From: Monocercomonoides exilis
Taxonomy: Eukaryota; Preaxostyla; Oxymonadida; Polymastigidae
Direction: 5' to 3'
Assembly: GCA_001643675.2 (NCBI GenBank)
Contig: LSRY02000045.1
Location: forward strand, 590,001 to 654,000
DNA: 64,000 nucleotides
Shown here: positions 11,738-22,479 of the stretch, piece after piece
How the letters are laid out: each line of letters begins with the position of its first letter
Numbering within the stretch: position 1 is the stretch's first letter
Notes under the pieces: model-generated
What the model saw: only the letters and a program-made list of their open reading frames with translations
What the model was told of the DNA's origin: nothing
Databases searched by the model: none
Program-made: the position numbers and the translations under genes

Positions 11738-14345
11738 TTATTTATTTTATTTTGACTTCACAACACACAAACTGAAGAGAGAGAAAAAAATAGAAATTCT
11801 GAGATTAACTTTTTGTTATCTTTTTTATTGAAATGAAATATGATGAAGTGTTATTTTGCATTGAGCATACGTATGCTTTATGAAAAATATTTTTTTTTTT
11901 TTTTTATGAAATTGATTTGTTGATAAAAATTTTGTGGATGCATGAAAAGATGAAATAAATGATAAAAACCACCAAAAACAATAGCAAAATTGTTAATTAT
12001 GAATTATTTCAAATTTCATTTTTTTAACAAATTATTCCAAAAATGATTCTTTTATTGAGAGTTATGTTCCAAAAATTGTTCGATGCCAAACATTGCAACA
12101 AAAATCGAAAAAGTTATTATTAAGAAAACAGAATATATCAACAATAATGATTTTGAAAATGATTTCAGATTGTGAAAAGTGTAAAATTGTTAAAGATTTT
12201 TAAATGAGCTGCTTCTGTTTTCTGATGATTGTGAATCATGAACACCACAGATAATTTTGTTTCAATGAGTAAATTATTGTGAAGTTATTGAATATTATTC
12301 AAACTCTGAAAAACATATTATTTTCATTCACTTTTTGAAAAGAATAATTTTGAAGATAAAAGAAGGATTTGTGTCAAATTATTTATAGGGATCTGTATTT
12401 TTTTTCATAATATTGTTCAAATGAAAATTTGTTCACAAATGGGTGATTATTCTTGATATCAAACAATATTTCTTGGAGTGAATTATTTCCATTATTCACT
12501 TTTCAATGAAGTTATTTGTGTTGAATCGAAATTGACACAAAGAATGGTGATGAACAATAAATGTGATATTTTTTCCTTTCAGAGAGTCAATTGATGTTGT
12601 TTTCCAACAATCATTAAAAATCTGAATTGATTGACAGAACGTGTCTGATCTCAAAAAATAGAATAGCCTTGAATAGCATAATCCTCAAAACAATGAATTA
12701 TTATTGGAATAGTATCAACAATTAATCTCTAGAAAAAGACATTTGATTTTGAAACACACATCTCTTGCTCATTTCTCAATGATTATCAGTTGTTGAGTCT
12801 TTTCATCTCAAACAAATGTTTTGAAATATTTTTCTTCTTGATCCTTTTTATTTATCTTCAGATGTTTCAACTTTTGATCAGAAAGTGGCTAATTGGGAAA
12901 GAATTGGAATAACAAGGTGAAGAGGAAAAAGGGTTGGGCATTTTTAATTTTTAAAAGAAACAAAAACATGTCAAAAATTAAAAAGAATGTGAAATGAAAT
13001 CATTCAATTTTCTTTGTTCCAAAATATTCAAATGTCTCTATTAATCAGCAAAAACAAACAATTTTTCCATTAATGAAGATGATTTCATTTCATATTTTCA
13101 ATATACAAATGAATATATGTTTCTTTTCAAAAAGAATAATGCTTATCCATCTTTCCTCTTCACCTTGTTATTCCAATTCTTTCCCAATTAGCCACTTTCT
13201 GATCAAAAGTTGAAACATCTGAAGATAAATAAAAAGGATCAAGAAGAAAAATATTTCAAAACATTTGTTTGAGATGAAAAGACTCAACAACTGATAATCA
13301 TTGAGAAATGAGCAAGAGATGTGTGTTTCAAAATCAAATGTCTTTTTCTAGAGATTAATTGTTGATACTATTCCAATAATAATTCATTGTTTTGAGGATT
13401 ATGCTATTCAAGGCTATTCTATTTTTTGAGATCAGACACGTTCTGTCAATCAATTCAGATTTTTAATGATTGTTGGAAAACAACATCAATTGACTCTCTG
13501 AAAGGAAAAAATATCACATTTATTGTTCATCACCATTCTTTGTGTCAATTTCGATTCAACACAAATAACTTCATTGAAAAGTGAATAATGGAAATAATTC
13601 ACTCCAAGAAATATTGTTTGATATCAAGAATAATCACCCATTTGTGAACAAATTTTCATTTGAACAATATTATGAAAAAAAATACAGATCCCTATAAATA
13701 ATTTGACACAAATCCTTCTTTTATCTTCAAAATTATTCTTTTCAAAAAGTGAATGAAAATAATATGTTTTTCAGAGTTTGAATAATATTCAATAACTTCA
13801 CAATAATTTACTCATTGAAACAAAATTATCTGTGGTGTTCATGATTCACAATCATCAGAAAACAGAAGCAGCTCATTTAAAAATCTTTAACAATTTTACA
13901 CTTTTCACAATCTGAAATCATTTTCAAAATCATTATTGTTGATATATTCTGTTTTCTTAATAATAACTTTTTCGATTTTTGTTGCAATGTTTGGCATCGA
14001 ACAATTTTTGGAACATAACTCTCAATAAAAGAATCATTTTTGGAATAATTTGTTAAAAAAATGAAATTTGAAATAATTCATAATTAACAATTTTGCTATT
14101 GTTTTTGGTGGTTTTTATCATTTATTTCATCTTTTCATGCATCCACAAAATTTTTATCAACAAATCAATTTCATAAAAAAAAAAAAAAAAAAATATTTTT
14201 CATAAAGCATACGTATGCTCAATGCAAAATAACACTTCATCATATTTCATTTCAATAAAAAAGATAACAAAAAGTTAATCTCAGAATTTCTATTTTTTTC
14301 TCTCTCTTCAGTTTGTGTGTTGTGAAGTCAAAATAAAATAAATAA
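11738..14345. other. AT-rich core of palindrome 2, no gene seen
   Basis: Both 3' flanks of the cassettes plus the spacer 12932-13152. It is composed of A/T-rich sequence with T16 and A19 runs and no open frame of note. A motif related to GGGTGATTATT occurs at 12443 and, inverted, at 13625. No RNA gene or promoter is supported. Confidence 0.6.
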
Positions 14346-16268
14346 TTAATAATTTTCTCCCAATGCCAATCCTGTTTGTGATGGTTCAGCGAAAAGAGGC
14401 TGTGATATTTTCATGTTTTCAATCTCCACATCAATCGTCTTCAACTGCCTCAGTGCCACTTCAAACACACACTTCGTCATTCCACTCCCTCCTGGCGTCG
14501 AAGAGTTGATCACCACATCCTCCAGCGAAAGTGTCCCGCTCCCCAGTGACACCACAAACACACTCGGCGATGAGCTTCTCATCGAGTTGTGATCGATCCC
14601 CACATGCCCCACCTCCAGTTGGCCAGAAGATATGCTAAACAGCGTTGGAGAAAACGAAGAGAGAGAATTCGTCCCAATCACACTCACTGCCTTCCCTCTC
14701 CCTGTTATTATTATCTTCTTTTCCCCAACACTGATCGTCTTCTCTTCACTCACATGCTTCCCACCCAGCAACGTGATTGTCGAGCTCAGCTGCGCCATGC
14801 TCGACCCCACTGCATGCCCCACTGTCTTGCACGGTGCTGACTCGCTCATCCCACACAGATTGTTTGCGTCATCTCCACTCACCCCAACGTACCGATCTTT
14901 CATCCCCTCCTTCAACCATCCCTTCTTTTCTGTATGTTGAGGCACCCAACTGCTTCCATTATAATATTGGAGGCACACTCTTGTATCATTGCTATTCGTT
15001 GTGTACGATTCATAAAAAGGATTGTTCGATGAAAAAAGATTGTATCGATCTTCAAAATACACATCGTGGCCATATGGAGTGGAAGCGTTGCAACTGCAAT
15101 CGTGGAAGAAGAAGAAATAGCAATAATGATTGTTGCTTGGGGCTGTTGATTGATATGTCCTGAAATACAATCCTCCGCCATACGACACCGCTGAGCACGA
15201 AATGAACTGGAGGCTCCTCATTTTGATTGCAGAAGGGACATTATCGCAATACATCCCTCCGCCAAATCTATCTGTCAGTGAGCACGAAGTGAATAAGCAC
15301 TCAAACACACAAGCGCTCTCGCCTTTCCCATTTTCTGTTCCAATACATGAAGATCCAGAAACATTAAAAGAATTAAGAAAAAGTCCTCCTCCATTACTAT
15401 ATGCCTTACAGTTCTGGAACTCGCACCCACTGATCCTGACACATGTTGAAATCGAATAAGCATACATCCCCCCTCCGTAGCAATTTTTTGCTGTACAAGC
15501 ATTGAATGAGTTGTTCTCAATCTTGACTGAATTGATTGAATAGCAAAAAATACCTCCCCCAGCATAGTTTGCATAGCAGTTGTTGAAAGAACAAAATTTC
15601 ACTGAAAGTGTTCCTGATGACAAACCATACATGTTTATAGCTCCTCCACTCGAAACTCCATCTGAAACAGAATTTTGATTTCCAGTTGTATTTGACCCAT
15701 TCCACACACACCAAGTGAATGAATTTGCCCCATTGTCTGTTATCTGCTGTCTCGCTGGTTTCGATGGATTCCCCTCACTCCCGCTGACTGCAACATTCTG
15801 TGATCGATAGCACCTGACAAACGAGGTGTTCGAGGCAGCCAAGGATGATGAGGGGCTGTTCAGCGAGGGGACAATGCCCCCATCATACACATCCCACACT
15901 GACACAAATTCACATCCACTCATCAGAAATGATGTTTGGCCCAGCCCTTCACCCAGATGTGTTGTTTTCGATGGATTTGTGGAGATGTTGAAGAAGGCCA
16001 GTCGGGTGAGTGTCACAAGTGGTGTCAGGGGAGGCGCCAGAAACGGGGCTGAAGACACACAAAAAGATGAGAAGTACGACTCACTCACCAATACACTCCC
16101 ACCTCCTTCACTTTCTTCTTCTCTTCCTTCGCTTCCTCTTCCTTCTCCACCTCTTCTTCCTCCACCTCCTCGTTGTCCTCCTCTCTCTCCTCCTTCACCC
16201 CTTCCTCTTCCTCCTCCACATTCTCTCTCGTTCCTCGTCTGCCCCATCCCTCTCAATACAATTTTCAT
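14346..16268 (-). CDS. Truncated beta-helix surface protein, intact frame (right arm of palindrome 2)
   Basis: 640 codons from ATG at 16268 to TAA at 14346. Residues about 10-60 are Gly/Arg/Glu-rich. MSGCEFVSVWDVYDGG follows at about residue 110, then Cys/Gly-rich parallel beta-helix repeats of the chlamydial Pmp-like type (GGGIFCYSI, GGGMYAYS, GGGLYF). The first module boundary follows: GHDVYFED, YVGVSGDDANNLCG, APCKTVGHA. It runs about 80 residues further than the palindrome 1 cassettes, to LFAEPSQTGLALGENY, where the full-length gene continues (LFAEPSSAGS). It lacks the GSVVVVRG segment, signal peptide, membrane anchor and kinase tail. It may be a silent donor cassette, a pseudogene or a short soluble relative; nothing shows expression. 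Confidence 0.65.
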   Translation of the reverse strand: MKIVLRGMGQTRNERECGGGRGRGEGGERGGQRGGGGRRGGEGRGSEGREEESEGGGSVLVSESYFSSFCVSSAPFLAPPLTPLVTLTRLAFFNISTNPSKTTHLGEGLGQTSFLMSGCEFVSVWDVYDGGIVPSLNSPSSSLAASNTSFVRCYRSQNVAVSGSEGNPSKPARQQITDNGANSFTWCVWNGSNTTGNQNSVSDGVSSGGAINMYGLSSGTLSVKFCSFNNCYANYAGGGIFCYSINSVKIENNSFNACTAKNCYGGGMYAYSISTCVRISGCEFQNCKAYSNGGGLFLNSFNVSGSSCIGTENGKGESACVFECLFTSCSLTDRFGGGMYCDNVPSAIKMRSLQFISCSAVSYGGGLYFRTYQSTAPSNNHYCYFFFFHDCSCNASTPYGHDVYFEDRYNLFSSNNPFYESYTTNSNDTRVCLQYYNGSSWVPQHTEKKGWLKEGMKDRYVGVSGDDANNLCGMSESAPCKTVGHAVGSSMAQLSSTITLLGGKHVSEEKTISVGEKKIIITGRGKAVSVIGTNSLSSFSPTLFSISSGQLEVGHVGIDHNSMRSSSPSVFVVSLGSGTLSLEDVVINSSTPGGSGMTKCVFEVALRQLKTIDVEIENMKISQPLFAEPSQTGLALGENY

Positions 16269-16547
16269 CAAAATCTCAAATTATTCTGCAACCCTTTTCT
16301 TGTCTCTTTCTGCTGCTCATAAAAGAATTCTTGTAAAAAAAAATGTAAAAGCTCCTTTTCTCTGCCAATGCCTTATATAATTTATGAATCTATCAAGCTC
16401 TTTCCCAGCTGATTCAGCTCATTGCCCCTCAGTCGCCATCTTCTGCCATAATTCCAAATTCGCTCGAACGCCAGCGCTTCCAAGTTCCTTGTTACCCCCT
16501 TGCTAAAGAGCGCCCATGCTGAAATTCTAATATCGCAAGATATAAAA

Positions 16548-16776
16548 AATATGAAAATATGAAAATATGAAAATATGAAAATATGAAAATATGAAAATAT
16601 GAAAATATGAAAATATGAAAATATGAAAATATGAAAATATGAAAATATGAAAATATGAAAATATGAAAATATGAAAATATGAAAATATGAAAATATGAAA
16701 ATATGAAAATATGAAAATATGAAAATATGAAAATATGAAAATATGAAAATATGAAAATATGAAAATATGAAAATAT
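16548..16776 (-). repeat. ATATTTTC microsatellite, right arm (longer allele)
   Basis: About 28 copies of GAAAATAT on the plus strand, the inverted counterpart of 9398-9539 with about 11 extra units. The periodic open frame across it is not a gene. Confidence 0.95.
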
Positions 16777-16860
16777 CATTAAAATAGAAATTATAAATGT
16801 TATTTTTTTCAACATAATTGTATCATTTTTTGAAGGGAAAAGTCAATCAATCTGATTAAA

Positions 16861-18074
16861 TAAATGCAAACCATTTGCATTTTTGAATTCTTATTCTTTT
16901 TCTTTTTTTTGCATATTTCTGTAAATATCAGTTCCGCCTTTCTTCAGGCTTTCCCTCACCAATTCTATTCATCCGCTGCACTCATCATTTTCCATTCATC
17001 ATTTTGGCAATTATCTTTCGTTCTATTCCTCAAAAACAGCTCCTTGAAATGTCTCATCCCCTTCCTTCATTTCACTCCAGCTCTCTTTGAACAATTCAGT
17101 CACATCCAGAAAAGCTGTTCTGCCCATCATCAAAGAAAGGCCTTCTTCCATCTCAAACTTTTGTAGAACTGTCCTTAATTCTCTCATCCAACCTGTTCCG
17201 CTCTGAAACAAGCACTTTGTAAGAGAGAAGAAAGAGCCAAGGCACAAAGGAATAAAGAAATTCATGTTTCAGTGTTCCTGATAATGATTGAAATTGATGC
17301 AGAAATAAAAAAAACAGAGAAATTTGAAAAATAATAAAACAGAATTTCAATAAACCTTCAGTGCATTTATTCAGAAAAATAACCTTTGCTCCAAATCAAC
17401 CATTTCAACACAAAAGAATAAAAAAGCAGATCCGGTTTTGTACACTTTTGCTAGACAATTGAAACAAAATTCTATCATTAGAAATGATCAAAAACTTAAA
17501 ACGAAACTCCAACCGCATCAAATAATTTATTGCTCTGTTTTCTTTGCAATGACTTTTACATTAGTGTGCATGTGTAAGTTGTTCTAAACATTTATAATTT
17601 GAACTTCTTTCAAAGTGTATAAAAAACTTTCGGCACATGGGAACTGTCGGGTTTATTTCCATTAAATTATTATCATTTCCATTTCAAAATAATTTCTCTT
17701 TTGAACATTTTTAAAAATTGTGCTGTAAATCAACTTTTTCTGTTGATTCTGCAAGTTGGATGCTGCATTCAAAAATTTTGATAAATCATTCAGAGATAGA
17801 AAAATTCATAAAAGAAAAATATGAAAATTAAAATTCAAAAACAGTGAATCAGAAAGGAAAAATTTAAATAAATACGAACAATAAATAATGAGCGTTGTTG
17901 AATGAAATTCAACTTTTCTTTGAAAGCTGGAAGAATTTATTAAAATATGTTCAACAAAGCATTGAATTTGGGTCTTATATTTATAAAAAGTTTAAAATTA
18001 TTATAAATTCGCAGAATCCTCCAATGAAAATTTTAAATTTTCTTTAAAATTGTTTATTTGTGAAATATATAACT
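16861..18074. other. Intergenic region upstream of the ABC transporter
   Basis: No convincing frame. A short frame at 16864 (MQTICIF) mirrors a diverged frame at 9309 on the minus strand (MQTVCIF), which only reflects the decaying edge of palindrome 2. The last 500 bases before the transporter start are strongly A/T-rich and presumably hold its promoter, but no specific element could be identified. Confidence 0.5.
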
Positions 18075-21000
18075 ATGATCAAAAAAGTTTTTAATTTAAT
18101 GGCTAAATCATCATCTTTGCGTGGTGATTTACAAAAAAGAAAGGTCAATCATGAGAATACAAAATCCAAGAAGAAAAATAGCGAATTAAAAAATCGTGAT
18201 TATCTTGCAGGAGAGACAAATAACATTCCTGATGATACAACAAAGAAAATGCATTTTTGGAGAAGATTTTTTCGAATTGTCGCTATTGCACATCCTAGTC
18301 CAAGATTTTTGAGCATCAAAGGAAGCTTATGGCTTCCGTTTTTCCTTGCAGCATCAATTGGAATTCATACGGTTGTTTCATCTGAGTATGGATTAATTCG
18401 AGGTAATTTTGCCAAAGCAATCGGAAACAAAGATAACGAAGCTTTAACTTATGCAATATGGCACGGCATAGGTTATTCCACATTGTTTGCGACAATTAAA
18501 ACGATTATGTTTCTTTTTCAATACTTGATAAAAGCTCTATCTCGGTATTTCCTTGTGAAACGATTACAAACTGATTATATGCTTAAATCAAATATTTTTT
18601 ATAAGCTTGCAAATTTCGATAAGCGTCCAATTAATCCTGATCAAAGGTTAACTCAAGATATAAATTTATTTACAGATGCTTGGGCAGAGGTTATATCAAA
18701 ATCTATCGATACTCCTGTTTCACTTGTCTACTATACAATTTATTGCTGGATGCAAATCGGATGGGTCGGACCTGTTTTTATTTTTGCTTTTTATTTTATT
18801 TTGATCTTTGCCGCACAATTCATTATAAGGCCTCTTATAAAACGATCGTTTTATCTTCAAACTTTAGAGGCGCGATTTCGAAAGGGTCATGTTCGTGTGG
18901 GGATTGAGTCTGAAGCTATTGCCCTTATGAATGCAGGAAAAGCAGAGAAAAGCGTTATGGATAGTCTGTTTAAACCGCTTGTCCATAATCAAGTGATTGT
19001 CGGAATATTGGATGGAGTGACAAAGTTATTTTTACTTGTGGGCTCATTCAATTCATATGTTCTTTCATACGCAATCATAGCGTGGTATGCATTCAACACA
19101 GACATATTTGAGATGACAGGATCTGGATCTGGGTCTATTTTATCTGGTCTTTTCCCTTCCTCTTCGGGACGAGCAGCCTCTTCTTCATGGCTGGCGCGAG
19201 GAATGCTGGGCAACAGCTGGCTGAGGAAGAAGCGGGACTCGTCACGTCTGCTGAGCATGATCTTCCCACCGATGAACATGAACTACAACATCCTCCCAGG
19301 CACTTCTGGTTCTTCTTCTTCATTCACTGGATTTCAGCCAACTCGTTCAGTGGGCGATGTGGCGAAGCAGATTTCGGACTTTATGTTTCTGCTGCAGACG
19401 CTGGCAGACAACTATGCGAACATTCTGAAGATGTTCAATCGATATGCCGAGCTGTCTGCATACACCAACCGCGTGGGAATGTTTCTGGAGGTCTGCGAAG
19501 AGGCAGAAGGGAAGTGGAATGGAGGTGTGAAGAGATGGATGAAGAGCGGAGGGAAGAAAGGCGTGGACGGGGAAATGAAAGGAGAAATGAAAGGGAAAGG
19601 GAAAGAGAAAGAGAAAGAGAAAGAGAAAGAGAAAGAGAAAGAGAAAAGGCAAGGAAAAGATGAGAAGAATGAGAAAGATGAAATAGATGAACAGAAAATG
19701 AGGAAAGAAGAGGGAAAGATGGAAGATGAAAAAGCTGTAAATGAAACCAACACCCACAATCTTCAATCAATTCCTTCATTGGACAACGAAAAAGAAGAGC
19801 CAACCGAAAAGAAGAGGGGGAAAGTGGAGGAGATGGTCAAAGAGGAAGAGCCTTCAGAGGAAAACTCGCCAATCCAGTCACCAGCAGCATCAACAGACCT
19901 TCTTTTGGATTCGCCTTCTGTCGATACAAGTTTATCCAAAGAAAGCGACTCTCTTCAGTTTGCTCGGCCACATCAGAGAGACATTTCAATCACTTCATTG
20001 TGCTTATCCCATGTCTCAGTCTATCTTCCGCAATGCGCTGTGCCAATGGTGAGAGACCTTTCACTGAACTTCTCGATGAACCCGGAGGAAAACGAGGATT
20101 CACTGAGAATTGTGCCATTTTCTGATTTTGATTCTATTTCTGCTTCTGCTTCTGCTTCTGCTTCATCATCTTGTTCCTCTTCAGCTTCTTCTTCATCTTC
20201 TTCATCTTCTTTTTCATCAACATCTTTTTCCTCTTCCTCTTCCTCTTCTGCTTTATCTTCACCACCCAATGTACAAACAGTTCATCGTCTTCTGATAGAA
20301 GGAGGAAATGGTGTTGGCAAAAGCACTTTGCTAAGGTGCGTCAAGGGAATATGGCCATTTTGCGAAGGAAATGTGTTTTTGGAGGCGATGGTGAACGAAA
20401 AGGAGAAGAAAACGAAAAACAGAAAAGAAGAATTTTCATTTTCTGATGATGAAGAAGAAATAAAAGATGAAGAAGAGGAGGAAGAGGAGGAGGAGGAAGA
20501 AGAAGAAGAAGAAGAAGAAGAAACAGATGAATATCACAAGATTGTATTTGTGTCAGAAAAAACCAAAAAATCAATAGAAAGCAAAAAAGAAGGAAAGAAA
20601 GGAAATAAAGAAAAGAAAGATAAGAAAACAAAGAAGCAGAGGAAAGATAAAGCTAAAAGAAAGAGAACGAAAGCATCGAAGGAAGAAGAAGGAGAAGCAG
20701 CGGAAGAATGGCAGAAGGAGGAGGAAGAAGGAGGTGTAGGAGTGAGGTATGGGACATTTGCATCACAACACCTGGATGAGGAGAAGAAAGAGAGAGAATC
20801 GATTGAAAGATCACTTGAGAATGATAATTTGTTTGTGTCTCAATCATCTGAAGCAGAAGCAAATGTGATGAATGAATATGTTAGTGATGGTGATAAAAGA
20901 AGTCAAAAAAGGAGCGAACAAAATGATTTCCGCCTTCTTTCTTCTCTTCCTCCGTCTGTTCTCCTCGTTCTGCCACAGACTCCTCATCTTCCAGACATTC

Positions 21001-21608
21001 CTCTGGCTGCTTTGGTGTCCTATCCCCTCCCTCCTCCTCCTTCTCTGATGCCCATTGGCAACTTGCCTTCGCCTGCTCTTTCAGACATTTTGAACGATGT
21101 ACATTTGGGCCATCTGCTGGAGAGAGAGATGGAGAAATACCAGTTTTCTTCTTCTTCATCTTCCTCTTCCTCTTCTTCCTCTTCTTCTTCGAGTGTCAAT
21201 TCACCTGACTCTGGATCAATTTCTTTACCAGCGCCTTCCTATGCATCATACGACCCTTCTTCTCTGAGCTCTCTTTCCTCCTCCTCGTCTGTGTGTTCGT
21301 CGCTTTCGCCAGGCGAAGTGCAGCTGTTGCAGTTTGCGCGTGTGTTTTTCCACCGTCCGCAGGTCTGTCTGTTGGACGAGGCAACGTCAGCTCTTTCGCC
21401 TGAGATGGAGGAGGAGATGTACGGGAAGATGGTGGAGAGGCACATTGTGTTCCACTCGATTGGGCACAGGGCAGGGATCAGAAGGTGGCACACGCACTGC
21501 TTGGCTCTGAAGGGAATGAAGATGAAAGGGGAGTGGGAGGTGAGCAGGATTGATGCTGGTGAGGAGGAGAGGAACAAACACAGGGTAGTGGAGAGAAATG
21601 ATGGTTGA
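18075..21608 (+). CDS. ABC half-transporter of the ABCD (peroxisomal-type) subfamily
   Basis: 1,177 codons from ATG 18075 (an upstream in-frame GTG is not used) to TGA 21606-21608. Residues about 80-330 form the ABCD-type membrane domain, with NPDQRLTQDI near 187 and SEAIALMNAGKAEKS near 278; both are positions where ABCD family members have conserved motifs. A Lys/Glu-rich insert fills about 490-660. The nucleotide-binding domain has Walker A GGNGVGKST near 743, then GIWPFCEGNV as in ABCD proteins, a Q-loop region (VLPQTPHLPDIPL) near 963, signature LSPGEVQLLQFAR near 1077, Walker B VCLLDEATSAL near 1097 and an H-loop (HSIGHR). About 325 residues separate Walker A from the signature, against roughly 100 normally, because of Glu/Lys- and Ser-rich inserts. 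Known ABCD proteins move acyl-CoA or related substrates as dimers; substrate and membrane here are unknown. Intact and intronless. Confidence 0.9.
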   Translation: MIKKVFNLMAKSSSLRGDLQKRKVNHENTKSKKKNSELKNRDYLAGETNNIPDDTTKKMHFWRRFFRIVAIAHPSPRFLSIKGSLWLPFFLAASIGIHTVVSSEYGLIRGNFAKAIGNKDNEALTYAIWHGIGYSTLFATIKTIMFLFQYLIKALSRYFLVKRLQTDYMLKSNIFYKLANFDKRPINPDQRLTQDINLFTDAWAEVISKSIDTPVSLVYYTIYCWMQIGWVGPVFIFAFYFILIFAAQFIIRPLIKRSFYLQTLEARFRKGHVRVGIESEAIALMNAGKAEKSVMDSLFKPLVHNQVIVGILDGVTKLFLLVGSFNSYVLSYAIIAWYAFNTDIFEMTGSGSGSILSGLFPSSSGRAASSSWLARGMLGNSWLRKKRDSSRLLSMIFPPMNMNYNILPGTSGSSSSFTGFQPTRSVGDVAKQISDFMFLLQTLADNYANILKMFNRYAELSAYTNRVGMFLEVCEEAEGKWNGGVKRWMKSGGKKGVDGEMKGEMKGKGKEKEKEKEKEKEKEKRQGKDEKNEKDEIDEQKMRKEEGKMEDEKAVNETNTHNLQSIPSLDNEKEEPTEKKRGKVEEMVKEEEPSEENSPIQSPAASTDLLLDSPSVDTSLSKESDSLQFARPHQRDISITSLCLSHVSVYLPQCAVPMVRDLSLNFSMNPEENEDSLRIVPFSDFDSISASASASASSSCSSSASSSSSSSSFSSTSFSSSSSSSALSSPPNVQTVHRLLIEGGNGVGKSTLLRCVKGIWPFCEGNVFLEAMVNEKEKKTKNRKEEFSFSDDEEEIKDEEEEEEEEEEEEEEEEEETDEYHKIVFVSEKTKKSIESKKEGKKGNKEKKDKKTKKQRKDKAKRKRTKASKEEEGEAAEEWQKEEEEGGVGVRYGTFASQHLDEEKKERESIERSLENDNLFVSQSSEAEANVMNEYVSDGDKRSQKRSEQNDFRLLSSLPPSVLLVLPQTPHLPDIPLAALVSYPLPPPPSLMPIGNLPSPALSDILNDVHLGHLLEREMEKYQFSSSSSSSSSSSSSSSSVNSPDSGSISLPAPSYASYDPSSLSSLSSSSSVCSSLSPGEVQLLQFARVFFHRPQVCLLDEATSALSPEMEEEMYGKMVERHIVFHSIGHRAGIRRWHTHCLALKGMKMKGEWEVSRIDAGEEERNKHRVVERNDG

Positions 21609-22479
21609 AGGGGTTTATTTATTCTTCTTTTATTTTTTATTTTTTTATTTTCTGTTTCTATTTTTTTTTTTCCTTTGTGCGTGTTACAAACAATGGAGGA
21701 CATATTTATCAAGTTATGTATTTATTTTGGATATATCATGGTAATATTCATGCAATAAAAATAAATCGTTTGATGTGTATTTATTTTTTCTTTTTTTCAA
21801 ATATTTTTTTATCTTTTTTTTGAAGTTAGTTTAATCTGTATATTAACAAAGATTAATCGTTCAGAAGATTTTCTTTTTTTATGGTTAATTTCTTTGATTG
21901 ATTTTACACGATTCTAATAAGTGTTTATTTTATTTTTTTATCTTCTAAATGTATATTTTCAAAAATCACAAAAGATTAGAAACGTAATTGCAACAGTTTA
22001 TTTGCACTGATTTTCTTTCTTAGATAAGAAAAATTAATGTATTCTGAAACATTGAAATTTGTTTGAGAGAAAAAGAATATGTGATGAAACATTTGAGCAT
22101 TAAAGATTGTTTTTTTCAACATTTTTGAATTTTCTATTTTTTGATAATTCTTAAATACTTTCCTTTGGATGCAGAAGAAAAATTTCCTTAAATGTGAAAG
22201 AAGAAAAATTTTGAATATTTTGAGGTTTTTTGAAAAAAATATATTCATTGTGCAATATTCGACAAATTCTTGGAAATTGCACAATAAACAACCGACTTGG
22301 ATATTTCATGAAAATGTTTATTGAGACATTATTTAAACACATTCTTTTTTCAACGTTTAAATTAATGCGGAAACTCACAAAATACTAAAAATGAAATCAT
22401 CAATAATAAATATGTTTCGTGATGACGATAAATTTTTTTTATCAACACAATATCAAAATAATAATTGTTTTCAATAAAA
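21609..22479. other. Intergenic, T-rich 3' flank of the transporter
   Basis: A T-rich tract follows the stop codon directly and AATAAA-like sequence occurs near 21756. No gene is visible. The stretch just before 22480 belongs either to the Merlin-like element or to its flank. Confidence 0.45.

Larger units (their letters stand above)
9300..12931 (+). repeat. Palindrome 2, left arm
   Basis: This arm is the reverse complement of 13153 to about 16860; paired coordinates sum to about 26083 near the centre. Over the gene and about 1.2 kb of 3' flank, the differences I could see are in homopolymers (T5/T6, G5/G6, T16/A19) and in microsatellite copy number. Outside about 9370 the match degrades to a recognisably homologous but diverged sequence (TTGCATTTATTTNATCAGAT), then ends. 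The arms flank a spacer of about 220 bases (12932-13152). Confidence 0.9.
13153..16860 (-). repeat. Palindrome 2, right arm
   Basis: Reverse complement of 9300-12931, including the cassette, its 3' flank, the 5' flank and a longer microsatellite. Homology fades at about 16,800-16,870 in the same diverged way as at the left edge, and the sequences outside differ. This argues for a real boundary rather than a read folded back on itself. Confidence 0.9.

Noticed and set aside
9300-16860. Palindrome as a pure fold-back read artefact
   Set aside because: Arms have different microsatellite lengths and fade into diverged homologous flanks; not fully excluded, so spanning reads are requested.
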